A stretch of DNA of 64,000 nt, taken from positions 124,001 through 188,000 of the forward strand of contig DASRDB010000019.1 of NCBI GenBank assembly GCA_035652815.1, written 5' to 3'. This document shows, in pieces, positions 44,629 to 53,055 of this stretch (positions are counted from its first letter, which is position 1; each line of letters opens with the position of its first letter). Origin of the DNA: DASRDB01 sp035652815. Its GTDB lineage: Bacteria; Chloroflexota; Ktedonobacteria; Ktedonobacterales; Ktedonobacteraceae. Under the pieces are notes generated by a model. That model did no database searches. It was not told where the DNA came from and saw only the letters and a list, made by a program, of their open reading frames with translations. A program made the translations under genes and the position numbers.

Positions 44629-45237
44629 ATGAATCTAAACGACAGCAAGCAAGTCCGGCAGGCGCTTGTGGAGCGACTTGAGCCGGTGACGCATGCGCCA
44701 GAACTGGTGGAGGCGATAGAGAATCAGCGCCCCCGCGCTCGCAAAGCTGCTGTGCTGGTATGTCTGTTCGAGCAGAATGGTGAGACCCACCTGGTATTTA
44801 TTCGCCGGGCCTCTACGCTTCGTTCGCATGGCGGCGAAATTGCTTTTCCAGGCGGGGGAGTTGAACCAACCGATGCTTCGCCTGTGGAAACGGCGTTACG
44901 CGAGTCGCGCGAGGAGATTGGCCTGGATATCGCCCGCGCTCAGGTACTCGGTCTGCTGCCTCCCGTTTTCACGGCAGTAAGCAATTTTCTGGTTGTCCCG
45001 GTTGTGGCCTATTTGCCGGATGGCCTGGGAGACCTGCAATTGCAGGAAAGCGAAGTCGCGGAGCTGATCCTGGTTCCCCTGCAAGGGTTGGCCGATCCAT
45101 CCATAGTGCATACCGAGATCTGGTCGCGAGGTGGCGCGCCGCATACCGTCTATTTCTTTGATTACGGCCCCTATCGCATCTGGGGCGCAACTGCTCGCAT
45201 GCTCAATATGTTGCTTGAGCTGCTTTTGTCTTCTTAA
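44629..45237 (+). CDS. Nudix hydrolase, CoA-pyrophosphatase type
   Basis: A 202-residue hydrolase. The Nudix box is seen from GGEIAFPGGGVEPTDASPVE to TALRESREEIGLD (about 68-98), in the CoA pyrophosphatase form with LRSHGGEIAFPGG before it. The family splits CoA or related dinucleotides to 4'-phosphopantetheine and 3',5'-ADP. I choose ATG at 44629 because a -10 hexamer ends at 44622, which would give a leaderless mRNA. ATG at 44623 overlaps promoter spacing, and the open frame to 44581 has no ribosome site. Confidence 0.9.
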   Translation: MNLNDSKQVRQALVERLEPVTHAPELVEAIENQRPRARKAAVLVCLFEQNGETHLVFIRRASTLRSHGGEIAFPGGGVEPTDASPVETALRESREEIGLDIARAQVLGLLPPVFTAVSNFLVVPVVAYLPDGLGDLQLQESEVAELILVPLQGLADPSIVHTEIWSRGGAPHTVYFFDYGPYRIWGATARMLNMLLELLLSS

Positions 45238-45641
45238 CGAATAAATGTTCAAAAATGATTCGGATGATGTAGGGATGCGTGATGAACGTTTACAATTGAA
45301 GGGAGTCTATTTGCCCCCTGTCATCCTGAGCGCAGCGAAAGAGCCGGGTATCGATGCGGTTGGGAGCATGGCGACCGGAGATCCTTCGCTGCGCTCAGGA
45401 TGACATGCCTGGATATTCCCTCGTTGTAAACATCCATCATCGTGTCCCTACATTAAAGAAGACAGGTACAAAAGTTCTTGCCAGACCCCCAATAAGTCAT
45501 AGAGGGCTTGATTCTTTCGCTTTGATCACTACAATTAGAACTAACACAAGTGTATGAAAAGTATTGGCTTCTGTAGCGCGTTTATCGTAGATTGTCCTTT
45601 GTATAGTGGTTTGGGCTTCTGGTCCCTAGTGGAGAAATATT
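45238..45641. other. Intergenic region with repeat
   Basis: Holds palindromic repeat copy 4 at 45319-45405 and AT-rich sequence before the next gene, with TATAGT at 45602-45607 as a possible -10. No gene is seen. Confidence 0.5.
45319..45405. repeat. Palindromic intergenic repeat, GAGCGCAGCGAA family, copy 4
   Basis: 21-bp perfect inverted arms 45319-45339 and 45385-45405, starting TGTCATCCTGAGCGCAGCGA. Confidence 0.9.
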
Positions 45642-46040
45642 GTGACAGTGCCAACTCCTGATGCACACTCTTCGCGACCTCTGCCTCCGCAGACCTATAC
45701 ACCAACCCCACCTGCTCGCTCGATGCCTGCTACCCCTCCCTATCAACAGCCTCTTTTTCCTGCTACCCCTCCGAACCCAACTCGACCTGCGACAGAGTCT
45801 AGAGAAGTGCGACGACCTGCCACTGATTTCGCCAGTCACTCCTGGGACCTGGCTACCGGCGGTTTGAAGACGCTGACCGCCAAACGTGAACTTCCGCTGC
45901 GCATTGAGCAGCGCACCAGCGAACAATTGCTAGAACAGGCAACCCAGCGCAGTTATGCTTTTGCCCTGATGCTTCTGGTATGCGCGCTCATTATGCTCAT
46001 CAGCGGAGGTATAGTGTTATTTCTTATGATACAGCCCTGA
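45642..46040 (+). CDS. Pro-rich tail-anchored membrane protein, unknown
   Basis: A 132-residue protein. The first 55 residues are rich in Pro, Thr and Ser and must be disordered. A middle segment (TGGLKTLTAKRELPLRIEQR) is basic, and the C-terminus is a single membrane helix (FALMLLVCALIMLISGGIVL, about 107-126) followed by only a few residues. This is a tail-anchored topology with the disordered part in the cytosol. No function is recognised. The start is GTG at 45642 with GGAG 8 nt upstream. Confidence 0.7.
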   Translation: MTVPTPDAHSSRPLPPQTYTPTPPARSMPATPPYQQPLFPATPPNPTRPATESREVRRPATDFASHSWDLATGGLKTLTAKRELPLRIEQRTSEQLLEQATQRSYAFALMLLVCALIMLISGGIVLFLMIQP

Positions 46041-46100
46041 TGAGACCCGGCCATATGCGGGTCTACCGCTTGCTTCATCGGGGGATATGAGCAAGGGAGG

Positions 46101-47042
46101 CTACGAATTTGCTGCTGGAACGCCATGTAATGAGGTGGCGTTTTGAACTGCTTTTACAATAGCACGCGCTAATGTTATTGCCGCTGCAGCTCCGACCATG
46201 CTAACAAGCTGTGGGGAAATCGGCGTATCCGAATCGTCCTCGCCAGTTGGTCGCAGCGCAAGCGCAAAGACCGTATCACCATCAAAGAGCGTATGCGCGG
46301 GTCGAATGGCCTGTGCCATACCGTCATGCGCCATGCTCGCCACTCGGTTGATCTGCACCTTTGAAAGGGCTGCGTTGGTCGCCACGACTGCCAGGGTGGT
46401 ATTGCCAAAGGGTTGAGGAGTATCCCCTCCCTGAGGTGTTTGCGCGCTCGCGATCACCTGACCTGTTGCCGGATCAACAATATCGCCCAGCGCATTGACG
46501 ACCACTAGCGCGCCCACCAGCGTACCATCCGGTAATTGCACGCTGGCTGACCCCAGCCCGCCTTTTATCATATGGGCCGGACCGGCCATCTTCGCGACTG
46601 TCGCGCCTGTACCCGCGCCAACCGTACCTTGCACAATGGGACCGCCGGTTGCCTGTGTGCATGCCCTATAACCTGCCTCCGCATCTGGCCGCACATTTGC
46701 CACACCAAAGGCGAGATCAAAGAGGGCCGCCGCCGGAACAATCGGGACGCGCGCTACCCCTGTATCAAAACCAATGCCGCGCTCCTCCAGATAACGCATC
46801 ACGCCGCTTGCCGCGTCCAATCCGAACGCGCTTCCGCCCGTGAGGACAACCGCGTCCACCTCTTCGACGAGGTTCATTGGTCGCAACAGATCGGTCTCGC
46901 GTGTGGCAGGCGCTCCCCCACGCACATCCATACCACCTACTGCTGGTGTATCGCAGAGGATGACGGTACAGCCAGTGCCTGCCTCTAGATTCGTATCATG
47001 GCCTACTCGAATACCTGGGATGTCGGTGATGTCGTCGTGCAT
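46101..47042 (-). CDS. P1-family (S58, DmpA-like) peptidase
   Basis: A 313-residue N-terminal-nucleophile-type hydrolase related to L-aminopeptidase D-Ala-esterase DmpA. The start DITDIPGIRVGHDTN, VLTGGSAFGLDAASGVMRYL (about 64-83) and GTVGAGTGATVAKMAGP (about 139-155) are family signatures. NTTLAVVATNAAL (about 224-236) is the place where these proteins cleave themselves and expose a nucleophilic Ser or Thr, here Thr. It is preceded by GAAGGAGG, which is also the end of the 61-codon frame upstream. Confidence 0.92.
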   Translation of the reverse strand: MHDDITDIPGIRVGHDTNLEAGTGCTVILCDTPAVGGMDVRGGAPATRETDLLRPMNLVEEVDAVVLTGGSAFGLDAASGVMRYLEERGIGFDTGVARVPIVPAAALFDLAFGVANVRPDAEAGYRACTQATGGPIVQGTVGAGTGATVAKMAGPAHMIKGGLGSASVQLPDGTLVGALVVVNALGDIVDPATGQVIASAQTPQGGDTPQPFGNTTLAVVATNAALSKVQINRVASMAHDGMAQAIRPAHTLFDGDTVFALALRPTGEDDSDTPISPQLVSMVGAAAAITLARAIVKAVQNATSLHGVPAANS

Positions 47043-47046
47043 ATAA

Positions 47047-47232
47047 TCAATCCTCCTTCAAAAATCGCTCAAACCAGCGAACCATATGTTCCCGCGCCTG
47101 TTGCCAGCACTTCTCCCATAGTTCATGCCCAACTTCAGGATACTCAATAGAGCCAGGCCTTAGTGGTGCTGCTGCCTCGCGCGAGACGAGCAAGGCCGGA
47201 GCAGATGCAAGTGTGAGATGCAGATGTTTCAT
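47047..47232 (-). CDS. Small hypothetical ORF between kinase-like and peptidase genes
   Basis: A 61-residue frame that starts by a 4-bp overlap with the stop of the upstream membrane enzyme and ends 4 bp before the peptidase start; its last codons (K-E-D-stop) are the ribosome site of the peptidase. The C-terminal half, YPEVGHELWEKCWQQAREHM, looks like the end of an alpha/beta hydrolase. The whole could be a remnant of a lost hydrolase gene. Its tight packing fits translational coupling. Moderate support only. Confidence 0.45.
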   Translation of the reverse strand: MKHLHLTLASAPALLVSREAAAPLRPGSIEYPEVGHELWEKCWQQAREHMVRWFERFLKED

Positions 47233-47927
47233 AATCCAAACCAGAACAATACTATTGCAACCGCGATTGGCACAGTCAGATTATCTGTCCCATAAGGGGA
47301 AATGGCCTCAAACAGCGTTTCCACGATGCCTGCGAACAGGCCGCCGAGCAAAATGAGTTGTAGAGGCAAGGTTGTCATAATCGCCAGAGTGATCGATACA
47401 GCTACGAAGGTGAAAACGAAGCCTGCCAGCGAACCTTCAAGCGTGCGTTTATGCCCCCCGCCTCCTGGCACGCGATAGCTGTGTTTGCCGAAGCGTTTGC
47501 CGATGATGGCTGAAAAGGCATCGCCCCAGGTCATCGCCATGATACCGACCATCGCGTATTGTTCGAAGCCGCGTGGAAAGCCCTGCTCCCAACCTTCATG
47601 AAACATAAACAATAGGAAGGTACAGGATATGGCGAAATAGACGGTACCGGGAGTCCCGCCCTCACCAGTGTCCATCGCACTAAAGATACGGAAGCGCAGG
47701 AAAATAGCGTTGAAAAGAATGAAAGTCGCCGTTGGTATGATGGCGAATTGCCAGTGATCGAAGAGTAGCAGGATGCCCCATATCCACATGCCTGCTCCAA
47801 TGTGGACGACTTTGCGCGTGAAGTCCGTCGGATAGTTGCGCCAGCGCCGGATGGCTTCGATGAGAATCAAGAGGGCAAAAGCATAGACGTAGGAGTAGAC
47901 AAGCCCTAGTACATCGCCTGTGGTCAT
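47229..47927 (-). CDS. Polyprenol/phytol/dolichol kinase-like membrane protein
   Basis: A 232-residue protein with about six to seven membrane helices. It belongs to the CDP-alcohol/dolichol-kinase-like family (SEC59, phytol kinase VTE5). Signatures: DFTRKVVHIGAGMWIW (about 35-50), TWGDAFSAIIGKRFGKHSYR (about 133-152), GHKRTLEGSLAGF (about 158-170) and EAISPYGTDNLTVPIAVAI (about 205-223). It would phosphorylate an isoprenoid alcohol with CTP or a similar donor in the membrane, which fits the MEP genes nearby, but the substrate is not proven. Confidence 0.88.
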   Translation of the reverse strand: MTTGDVLGLVYSYVYAFALLILIEAIRRWRNYPTDFTRKVVHIGAGMWIWGILLLFDHWQFAIIPTATFILFNAIFLRFRIFSAMDTGEGGTPGTVYFAISCTFLLFMFHEGWEQGFPRGFEQYAMVGIMAMTWGDAFSAIIGKRFGKHSYRVPGGGGHKRTLEGSLAGFVFTFVAVSITLAIMTTLPLQLILLGGLFAGIVETLFEAISPYGTDNLTVPIAVAIVLFWFGL

Positions 47928-47981
47928 GCGCAGCCCCCTTGTTTGACAGTAGGTCAGGTATTGGCTTGTCTATATCCTACC

Positions 47982-48100
47982 ACATGCCATTACTAACCTG
48001 TCTCCAGATGTCATCCTGAGTGCAGCGAAGGGTCTCGCGTGCCGGACGAGGCGAGACGCTCAGGATGGCAGGCGAGAGGAGCTTTTTCATGGCATGCCAT
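47982..48100. repeat. Palindromic repeat copy 5 inside a larger element
   Basis: A degenerate palindrome (left arm 48009-48037, right arm 48051-48070 lacking part of the stem) within flanks shared with 44469-44550. The element is bounded by ATGCCAT (47984-47990) and ATGGCAT (48089-48095), possible 7-bp terminal inverted repeats. Confidence 0.7.
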
Positions 48101-48201
48101 CTAAATAAAGATGAAAAAGGGGAAGATGTTGTCTCGGGATGGAGTGCGTGATACAATGCCGCCTCATATGACCTGTTTGTGAAGAGAAAAGAGCAAGAAA
48201 A

Positions 48202-48564
48202 ATGATTCCTACTACGAATCTCGACCTGTTCGCAGGTATTCCAGTCGCTGACTACGCCGCGGCGCTCACGTGGTACAAACGGTTGCTAGGCTCTGAGCCT
48301 ACATTCTTTCCACACGACACAGAGGCCGTATGGGAGCTTGCGGAGCATCGATATATGTACATTGTACTGCGGCCGGAACACGCTGGTCACGCGGTAAACT
48401 TGAGCTTCGTTGATAACCTCGATGCGCTCATCATGCAGATAGCCGAGCGGGGACTTGACCCTGTGGAGCGGGAAACCTACTCCAACGGCGTGCGCAAGAT
48501 CACGTACCGTGATCCCGATGGAAACGAGATCGGATTCGGCGGTACTACACTGGAATCGGCTTAA
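48202..48564 (+). CDS. VOC (glyoxalase/bleomycin resistance-like) family protein
   Basis: A 120-residue protein of the vicinal oxygen chelate fold. IPVADYAAALTWYKRLLGSE near the N-terminus and the ending KITYRDPDGNEIGFGG are the two half-site signatures. Such proteins are metalloenzymes or binding proteins with very varied roles. The C-terminal Glu of GNEIGF is the usual metal ligand, while the first-half ligand His is not evident. The start is ATG at 48202; the ribosome site (GAGAAAAGAG) is modest. Confidence 0.88.
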   Translation: MIPTTNLDLFAGIPVADYAAALTWYKRLLGSEPTFFPHDTEAVWELAEHRYMYIVLRPEHAGHAVNLSFVDNLDALIMQIAERGLDPVERETYSNGVRKITYRDPDGNEIGFGGTTLESA

Positions 48565-48573
48565 GTGAGAGCA

Positions 48574-49743
48574 TCAGTACGACCTCGGAAGGCCGAGGAC
48601 ATGCTCAGCCAGATAGGCCAGGATCAGGTTGGTGGAGATTGGAGCAACTTGATACAGGCGGGTTTCACGGAACTTGCGCTCAACGTCGTACTCGGCGGCG
48701 AAGCCGAAGCCACCGTGTGTTTGCAGGCACACATTAGCCGCCTCCCAGGAAGCGTCAGCCGCGAGCAGCTTTGCCATGTTGGCTTCTGCTCCGCAGGGTT
48801 GTCCCGCGTCAAAGAGGCGCGCAGCTTCGTAGCGCATTAGATCTGCGGCGCGCACGTGAGCGTAGGCCTGAGCAATTGGGAACTGAATGCCCTGGTTCTG
48901 GCCGATGGGGCGGTCAAACACGATGCGCTCGTTGGCATAATGACGCGCCTTGTCGAGAAACCAGTAGCCATCACCGATGCATTCCGCCGCGATGAGAATG
49001 CGCTCGGCGTTCATGCCATCCAGGATATAGGAGAAGCCCTTGCCTTCTTCTCCGATCAGATTTTCGGCAGGAACCTCGAAGTTGTCGAAAAACAATTCGT
49101 TGGTCTCGTGGTTGACCATGTTGCGAATGGGCCGAACTGTCAGCCCTTTTTCCCTGCTTGCGCGCAAGTCCACCAGGAAGACCGAGAGCCCCTCCGTTTT
49201 CTTCTTGACCTGCTCCAATGGTTTTGTGCGCGCTAGCAGAAGCATCAGGTCCGAATGTTGGACGCGCGAAATCCACACCTTCTGACCATTGACGATATAG
49301 TGATCACCTTGCTTTTCGGCATAGGTTTTGATCTTTGTGGTATCAGTGCCGGTGGTTGGTTCGGTGACGGCGAAGGACTGGAGACGCAATTCGCCTGAAG
49401 CAATGCGTGGCAGGTAGCGACGTTTCTGTTCGTGGGAGCCGTGACGCAACACTGTGCCCATCGTGTACATCTGCGCGTGACACGCGCCGGAGTTGGCTCC
49501 TGACCGGTTGATCTCTTCCAGGATGACTGATGCTTCTGTCAGGCTGACGCCGGAACCACCAAATTCTTCGGGGATCAGAGCAGCCAACCAGCCAGCCTCT
49601 GTCAGCGCCTGCACAAACGCTTCGGGATAGCCTGATGACTCCTCGATTTTCTGCCAGTAGGCGCTGTCAAATTGCTTGCATATGTCGCGCACGCCCTGCC
49701 GGATGTCGGCATGTTGCTGAGCAAAGGGGTTGATATCGTTCAT
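48574..49743 (-). CDS. Acyl-CoA dehydrogenase
   Basis: A 389-residue FAD flavoprotein that makes the 2,3-double bond in acyl-CoA and passes electrons to ETF. Motifs: LRLQSFAVTEPTTGTDTTKI (about 112-131, FAD/substrate loop), YIVNGQKVWISRVQHSD, and the C-terminal QTHGGFGFAAEYDVERKFRE. The usual catalytic Glu of the Y-E-G-T loop is replaced by Gln (RLYQVAPIST), but a Glu is present in GMNAERI, the place where isovaleryl-CoA and long-chain enzymes carry theirs. It is the last gene of the pentose-phosphate unit, 22 bp after yjbQ. The start is ATG at 49743. Confidence 0.92.
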   Translation of the reverse strand: MNDINPFAQQHADIRQGVRDICKQFDSAYWQKIEESSGYPEAFVQALTEAGWLAALIPEEFGGSGVSLTEASVILEEINRSGANSGACHAQMYTMGTVLRHGSHEQKRRYLPRIASGELRLQSFAVTEPTTGTDTTKIKTYAEKQGDHYIVNGQKVWISRVQHSDLMLLLARTKPLEQVKKKTEGLSVFLVDLRASREKGLTVRPIRNMVNHETNELFFDNFEVPAENLIGEEGKGFSYILDGMNAERILIAAECIGDGYWFLDKARHYANERIVFDRPIGQNQGIQFPIAQAYAHVRAADLMRYEAARLFDAGQPCGAEANMAKLLAADASWEAANVCLQTHGGFGFAAEYDVERKFRETRLYQVAPISTNLILAYLAEHVLGLPRSY

Positions 49744-49765
49744 GGCCGACCTGCCCAATTTATCG

Positions 49766-50155
49766 CTAGAACCACGAGATATGCACAGTTCTTTGTCTTG
49801 GTCCATCCAGTTCTACCAGAATCACGCGCTGCCACGTGCCGAGCAGCAGTCTGTGATTCGCATAAGGAATTGTCACCGATGGCCCGATAATGCTGGATAG
49901 AATATGGTCGGGTGTGTGCGATGGATCGTGCGGGTGGCGGTAGCGCATGGATGGCAGGAGTTTGCGCAGGGCATCGAGTAAGTCCTGGTCGGTGCCCGGG
50001 TCGAGGTCGGCGGTGGTGAGGGCGCAGGTGGTATGGGCAGCGAAGACGACACAGACGCCGATTGCATTTGGAGCGTCACGCAAAGCGCTGTGTACCGTCT
50101 CGGTGATGTCTACTACTTCGTCCTTTTTATGCGTCGAGACACTGATGGTTTTCAT
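49766..50155 (-). CDS. yjbQ: YjbQ/UPF0047 family protein
   Basis: A 129-residue protein of the YjbQ family (secondary thiamine-phosphate synthase activity reported for E. coli YjbQ). Conserved pieces are VVFAAHTTCALTTADLDPGT (about 37-56), HDPSHTPDHILSSIIGPSVT (about 76-95) and LGTWQRVILVELDGPRQRTV (about 106-125). The clustered His residues suggest a metal site. The ATG at 50155 has AGGAGAGAG. It lies 12 bp after rpe. Its real role is uncertain. Confidence 0.93.
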   Translation of the reverse strand: MKTISVSTHKKDEVVDITETVHSALRDAPNAIGVCVVFAAHTTCALTTADLDPGTDQDLLDALRKLLPSMRYRHPHDPSHTPDHILSSIIGPSVTIPYANHRLLLGTWQRVILVELDGPRQRTVHISWF

Positions 50156-50167
50156 CTATGCTCTCTC

Positions 50168-50827
50168 CTATATTTGCGCGGCCTTTTTCAAACGGGCAAT
50201 GGCCTGGGCTACGCTCTCCTGCTTGTTGTAAACGGCTGAGCCTGCGACGAGCAGATTCGCGCCCGCTCTTACGACCTGGGGAACGGTCGCCTCGTGAATG
50301 CCGCCATCAACTTCGATATCGCAATGCAGGTTGCGCTGCGTGATGGTTTGACGAAGGCGCGCGATTTTTGGTAGCGTTTCTGGAATGAACTCCTGGCCAC
50401 CGAAGCCCGGATTGACGGTCATAATCAGCACCATATCCAGCAGCGAAAGCACGTCTTCGAGCATGAACACCGGCGTCGAGGGATTGAGCGCGACCGCCGC
50501 CATTTTCCCGGCGTGCTTGATTTGCTGGATGACACGGTGCAGGTGCGGGCAGACCTCTTGATGGACGATGATGACATCGGAGCCAGCCTGCGCGAAATCG
50601 TCGATATATCGCTCCGGGTTGGTAATCATCAGGTGTGACTCGATGGGCAGCCGTGTCGAGCGGCGCACTGCCTCTACGACCATTGGCCCCATTGTGATGT
50701 TTGGCACAAAATGCCCGTCCATCACATCGACCTGGATGCGCTGCGCCCCGGCTGCCTCGGCCTCGCGCACCTGCTCGCCTAAGCGCGTGAAGTCCGCCGA
50801 TAAAATTGATGGCACAATTCCGATCAT
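50168..50827 (-). CDS. rpe: Ribulose-phosphate 3-epimerase
   Basis: A 219-residue TIM-barrel enzyme, standard length, interconverting ribulose-5-phosphate and xylulose-5-phosphate. Motifs: VPSILSADFTRLGEQV (with S and D), RIQVDVMDGHFVPNITMGP (about 31-49, metal His and Asp), ESHLMITNPERYI (about 64, metal His), MTVNPGFGGQEFIPE (about 137-151) and IEVDGGIHEATV (about 174-185, catalytic Asp). The start codon follows directly on the pgl stop (TAGATG). It is part of the pentose-phosphate unit. Confidence 0.97.
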   Translation of the reverse strand: MIGIVPSILSADFTRLGEQVREAEAAGAQRIQVDVMDGHFVPNITMGPMVVEAVRRSTRLPIESHLMITNPERYIDDFAQAGSDVIIVHQEVCPHLHRVIQQIKHAGKMAAVALNPSTPVFMLEDVLSLLDMVLIMTVNPGFGGQEFIPETLPKIARLRQTITQRNLHCDIEVDGGIHEATVPQVVRAGANLLVAGSAVYNKQESVAQAIARLKKAAQI

Positions 50828-51574
50828 CTAACCATTCCTCTGCTGCTGAAGCTTCTGGGCAACCGCCGTATCCACCATCCAGGTGACTTCTCCCTGCGAC
50901 GGGCGCACAATTTGCGCGGGGTACTCATCCGGGTTATATGGCCCTTCCAGTACGGCTTTGAGCGCATCTGCCTTGTCTGCGCCTGTAACCAGGAACAGTA
51001 CGTTGCGGGCGGCGTTCAACACTGGCGGTGTGAAGGTCAGACGATCAGGGGGCGGCTTGGGAACGGAGACGGGCATGACCAGGCGCGTTGTTTCGTGCAG
51101 CGATGCCTGGTGCGGGAAGAGCGAAGCCGTATGGCCTTCCGGCCCCATACCAAGCTGAATCAGGTCAAAGTTGGGAATGCCAGCGGTGCTGAAGACCCGC
51201 TGCATCTCCTCCGTATAGGCCTGGGAAGCGGCATCACGATTGGGCTGGTCGGCGGGCATGCGATGTACCTGTATGGCTGGAATCTCTTTCAGGCGGCTTA
51301 GCATAACCTCCTGGGCCATGTAATAGTTGCTTTCAGGGTCTTCAGGCGGTACGCAACGCTCATCACCCCAGAAGATTTCAACAAATGTCCAATCGATCTG
51401 GCGGCGATAGGGTTCGCTGGCGAGCAGGCTATAAAGCTGCTTTGGCGTGTTACCGCCCGAAAGAGCGATGGTGAAACGACCCCGCGTGACGATAGACTCG
51501 CGCGCGATCCTCACGATGTATTGCGCAGCCTGGTGGCTGATCGTATTCAGGTCGGGATAAATGCCTACATTCAT
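50828..51574 (-). CDS. pgl: 6-phosphogluconolactonase
   Basis: A 248-residue lactonase of the DevB/Pgl type (NagB fold) that hydrolyses 6-phosphogluconolactone. Motifs: FTIALSGGNTPKQLYSLLAS, EIFWGDERCVPPEDPESNYY, LIQLGMGPEGHTASLFPHQA and VLFLVTGADKADALKAVLEG. The start is ATG at 51574 with GAGGAG 7 nt upstream; a TTG 18 nt earlier is less likely. It comes 21 bp after opcA. Confidence 0.96.
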   Translation of the reverse strand: MNVGIYPDLNTISHQAAQYIVRIARESIVTRGRFTIALSGGNTPKQLYSLLASEPYRRQIDWTFVEIFWGDERCVPPEDPESNYYMAQEVMLSRLKEIPAIQVHRMPADQPNRDAASQAYTEEMQRVFSTAGIPNFDLIQLGMGPEGHTASLFPHQASLHETTRLVMPVSVPKPPPDRLTFTPPVLNAARNVLFLVTGADKADALKAVLEGPYNPDEYPAQIVRPSQGEVTWMVDTAVAQKLQQQRNG

Positions 51575-51595
51575 ACTGTTCTCCTCAGTCAAGTA

Positions 51596-52876
51596 TCATA
51601 ACTCCGCATCCAGCAGATCCGCCACCTCTTGCAGGGTTTGTTCAAAGTGATAGTCGTGTCCGGTGATTTCCAGTTCATCGCGCAGCAGATCAATTTCACT
51701 GATGGTATCCGGCAAGTTCACGATGCGCTTCTGGCGCAGCTCCGAATCCACTTCAACACTGGTAGATACGTGGTCGAGATCTTTTTCGCGTTCGATGGTA
51801 AAGACGGCCTGCTTCCCCTCGGCCACACTTATCAGGCGCACCAGGGCAATAGCACCGGGGCGCATATCTGGCATGACTCGTGGTCGAATGGAAATGTTCG
51901 CATAACGACCACCAGGCAGGCGGCCGCTTCTTGTGCGCGGCGTTACCAGGGGATTGGTCATGCGAGCATTCGTCTGACGGTCTATTTTCCAATGATACGT
52001 GCCACTATTGGTATCGTGTTGATTTTGCGAGCGGTCGTCGGCGATGGCCCAGCCGAGGCGTCCTTTGAGCCACCCGGCCAGCAGCAGGGCGCGGGCGGGA
52101 TTTGGTGAGACGTCACCTTCTTTTGTTTGCATGGGCATGGCGAGCGGCGCGGCGGCATGTTCGATTTCAAGCGAATAAATACCGGTCAGGAACGGACGAT
52201 ATTCAGCGACATCGAAAAACTGGATCACGAGTTCTCGTAACGGGATAATGCGCGCCCAGTTCAGATCGCTCAATGCGCTGCCTGCTGCTGTACGGAGAAG
52301 GTCGGAGAGCGTGTAGATATCCTGCTCGGGATGAAAGAACCGGGTCGAGTCGAAGATCACGCGGTTGCTCAGCGCGACCAGGCTTCTGAAGGCTGGATCA
52401 TCATAGGCGGGTGGGTCTCCCAGCCACCAGAGATAGACTGGCAGGTCAGGCTTGAGCAGGGGATGGATAATGTTGCCGATGGAAGACACGGCTCTGCCCG
52501 AGGCCAGCAGTGTGGTTTGCTCGAAGCAGTGCCGCATTAAATCGGAGATCATCGAGAAACAGCGCAGCGTGACCCAGGATGTCACCTCTGAAGGAGCCTG
52601 TTCGCTGTGGTCAAGCACGATCAGGGTGACACGCGCCAGGTGCGTGCTTGCCAGTTCGCGTAGTTGCTTGCTGGCATACGCGGCGGTTTCAATATCGGGC
52701 GCGCAGATGACGAGATTTAAGACGCTGGTGCGTACATTGAGATTAGCACCGATGCGCAAGTTATCGAGAGACATGTTCCAGAGCGTGGGAAAGAACTCTT
52801 CGACCTGCTCGATGCGTACCAGTTTTCCCGCCCAGGGTAAAGAGACCCCTGGGCCGTTGGCGGTTTCATTCGTCAT
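51596..52876 (-). CDS. opcA: Glucose-6-phosphate dehydrogenase assembly protein OpcA
   Basis: A 426-residue OpcA-type protein. In cyanobacteria and actinobacteria OpcA binds Zwf and promotes its active oligomer. Family features: TSVLNLVICAPDIETAAYAS near the N-terminus, KPDLPVYLWWLGDPPAYDDP (about 148-167), SNRVIFDSTRFFHPE, and SDLNWARIIPLRELVIQFFD. The ATG at 52876 has AGGAACACGAGC before it. It lies between zwf and pgl, the usual place. The gap from zwf (180 bp) may hold a promoter. Confidence 0.93.
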   Translation of the reverse strand: MTNETANGPGVSLPWAGKLVRIEQVEEFFPTLWNMSLDNLRIGANLNVRTSVLNLVICAPDIETAAYASKQLRELASTHLARVTLIVLDHSEQAPSEVTSWVTLRCFSMISDLMRHCFEQTTLLASGRAVSSIGNIIHPLLKPDLPVYLWWLGDPPAYDDPAFRSLVALSNRVIFDSTRFFHPEQDIYTLSDLLRTAAGSALSDLNWARIIPLRELVIQFFDVAEYRPFLTGIYSLEIEHAAAPLAMPMQTKEGDVSPNPARALLLAGWLKGRLGWAIADDRSQNQHDTNSGTYHWKIDRQTNARMTNPLVTPRTRSGRLPGGRYANISIRPRVMPDMRPGAIALVRLISVAEGKQAVFTIEREKDLDHVSTSVEVDSELRQKRIVNLPDTISEIDLLRDELEITGHDYHFEQTLQEVADLLDAEL

Positions 52877-53055
52877 GCTCGTGTTCCTGTTCTATGAGAG
52901 AACTGCCTTGTTCTGTTCCTGCTTCAGGGTGCAAGAGACACCCTACGCGAGCAAATGCGGCTCGTTTGACCGGAAGGACGGTAAAGCTTTCGCGGTTGAA
53001 CTACGTTGTTCGCTGCTACTGCTCGACACTTATAGTATATACCGAAAAGAAGGGG

